Assembly: GCA_003520455.1 (NCBI GenBank)
Contig: DOUV01000242.1
Span: forward strand, 1 to 5,634
Source of the DNA: Chloroflexota bacterium
GTDB lineage: Bacteria > Chloroflexota > Anaerolineae > Ardenticatenales > Ardenticatenaceae
Length of the DNA stretch: 5,634 nt
Direction of reading: 5' to 3'
The number at the start of each line of letters is the position of its first letter. Position 1 is the stretch's first letter. Shown piece by piece: positions 5,591 to 5,634 of this stretch. A model generated the notes under the pieces. The model saw only the letters and a program-made list of their open reading frames with translations. It ran no database searches and was not told where the DNA came from. The translations under genes were made by a program, and so were the position numbers.

Positions 5591-5634
5591 AGGTAGGGAC
5601 CGTACTTGTCCAAAGCGCGCTCCGACGACGGTGA

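Larger units (their letters stand above)
5342..5634. other. Non-coding region after the operon
   Basis: No convincing gene is present and no ATPase gene begins here. A weak stem, CCTCG (5376-5380) with CGAGG (5387-5391), lies about 35 bases after the last stop. It has no T run, so I do not call it a terminator. The region carries a dispersed-repeat-like sequence (5405-5430) and a small palindrome near 5578-5590. A frame continuing from the window edge cannot be judged. Confidence 0.6.

Overview
The window holds one four-gene operon, all on the plus strand, for importing and processing a peptide-like or acylated small molecule. The order is a lipoprotein solute-binding protein of the DppA/OppA class (692-2344), a cytoplasmic zinc deacylase of the succinylglutamate desuccinylase/aspartoacylase family (2381-3388), and two inner-membrane permeases of the DppB (3478-4449) and DppC (4460-5341) type. 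No ATPase gene (DppD/DppF) is present, so the nucleotide-binding subunits must be encoded elsewhere.

Organism: the coding part is GC-rich by eye, starts are ATG with recognisable Shine-Dalgarno sites, and the binding protein carries a lipobox, so this is a bacterium. A short sequence after the last gene (around 5405-5430) matches a dispersed intergenic repeat that I associate with Chloroflexota and some other environmental lineages. A Chloroflexota-like source is a reasonable guess, but not proven from this window.

Layout: bases 1-691 contain no convincing gene. The first about 350 bases are GC-rich and packed with inverted repeats, including a 23-bp near-perfect pair (214-236 and 296-318) and a perfect 17-bp operator-like palindrome (348-364). 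The rest of this stretch should hold the promoter and leader of the operon, with a hairpin at 619-651 about 40 bases before the first start codon. A strong 11-bp stem lies between the deacylase and the first permease (3402-3440). Bases 5342-5634 are non-coding and carry the dispersed repeat plus a small palindrome.

How the genes work together: the binding protein would capture the ligand outside the membrane, DppB/DppC would form the channel, and the deacylase would cleave an acyl-amino (or similar amide) bond once the ligand is inside. The substrate cannot be read from sequence. I did not find a clearly new biological system; the most unusual material is the structured upstream region and the insertion of the deacylase between binding protein and permeases.
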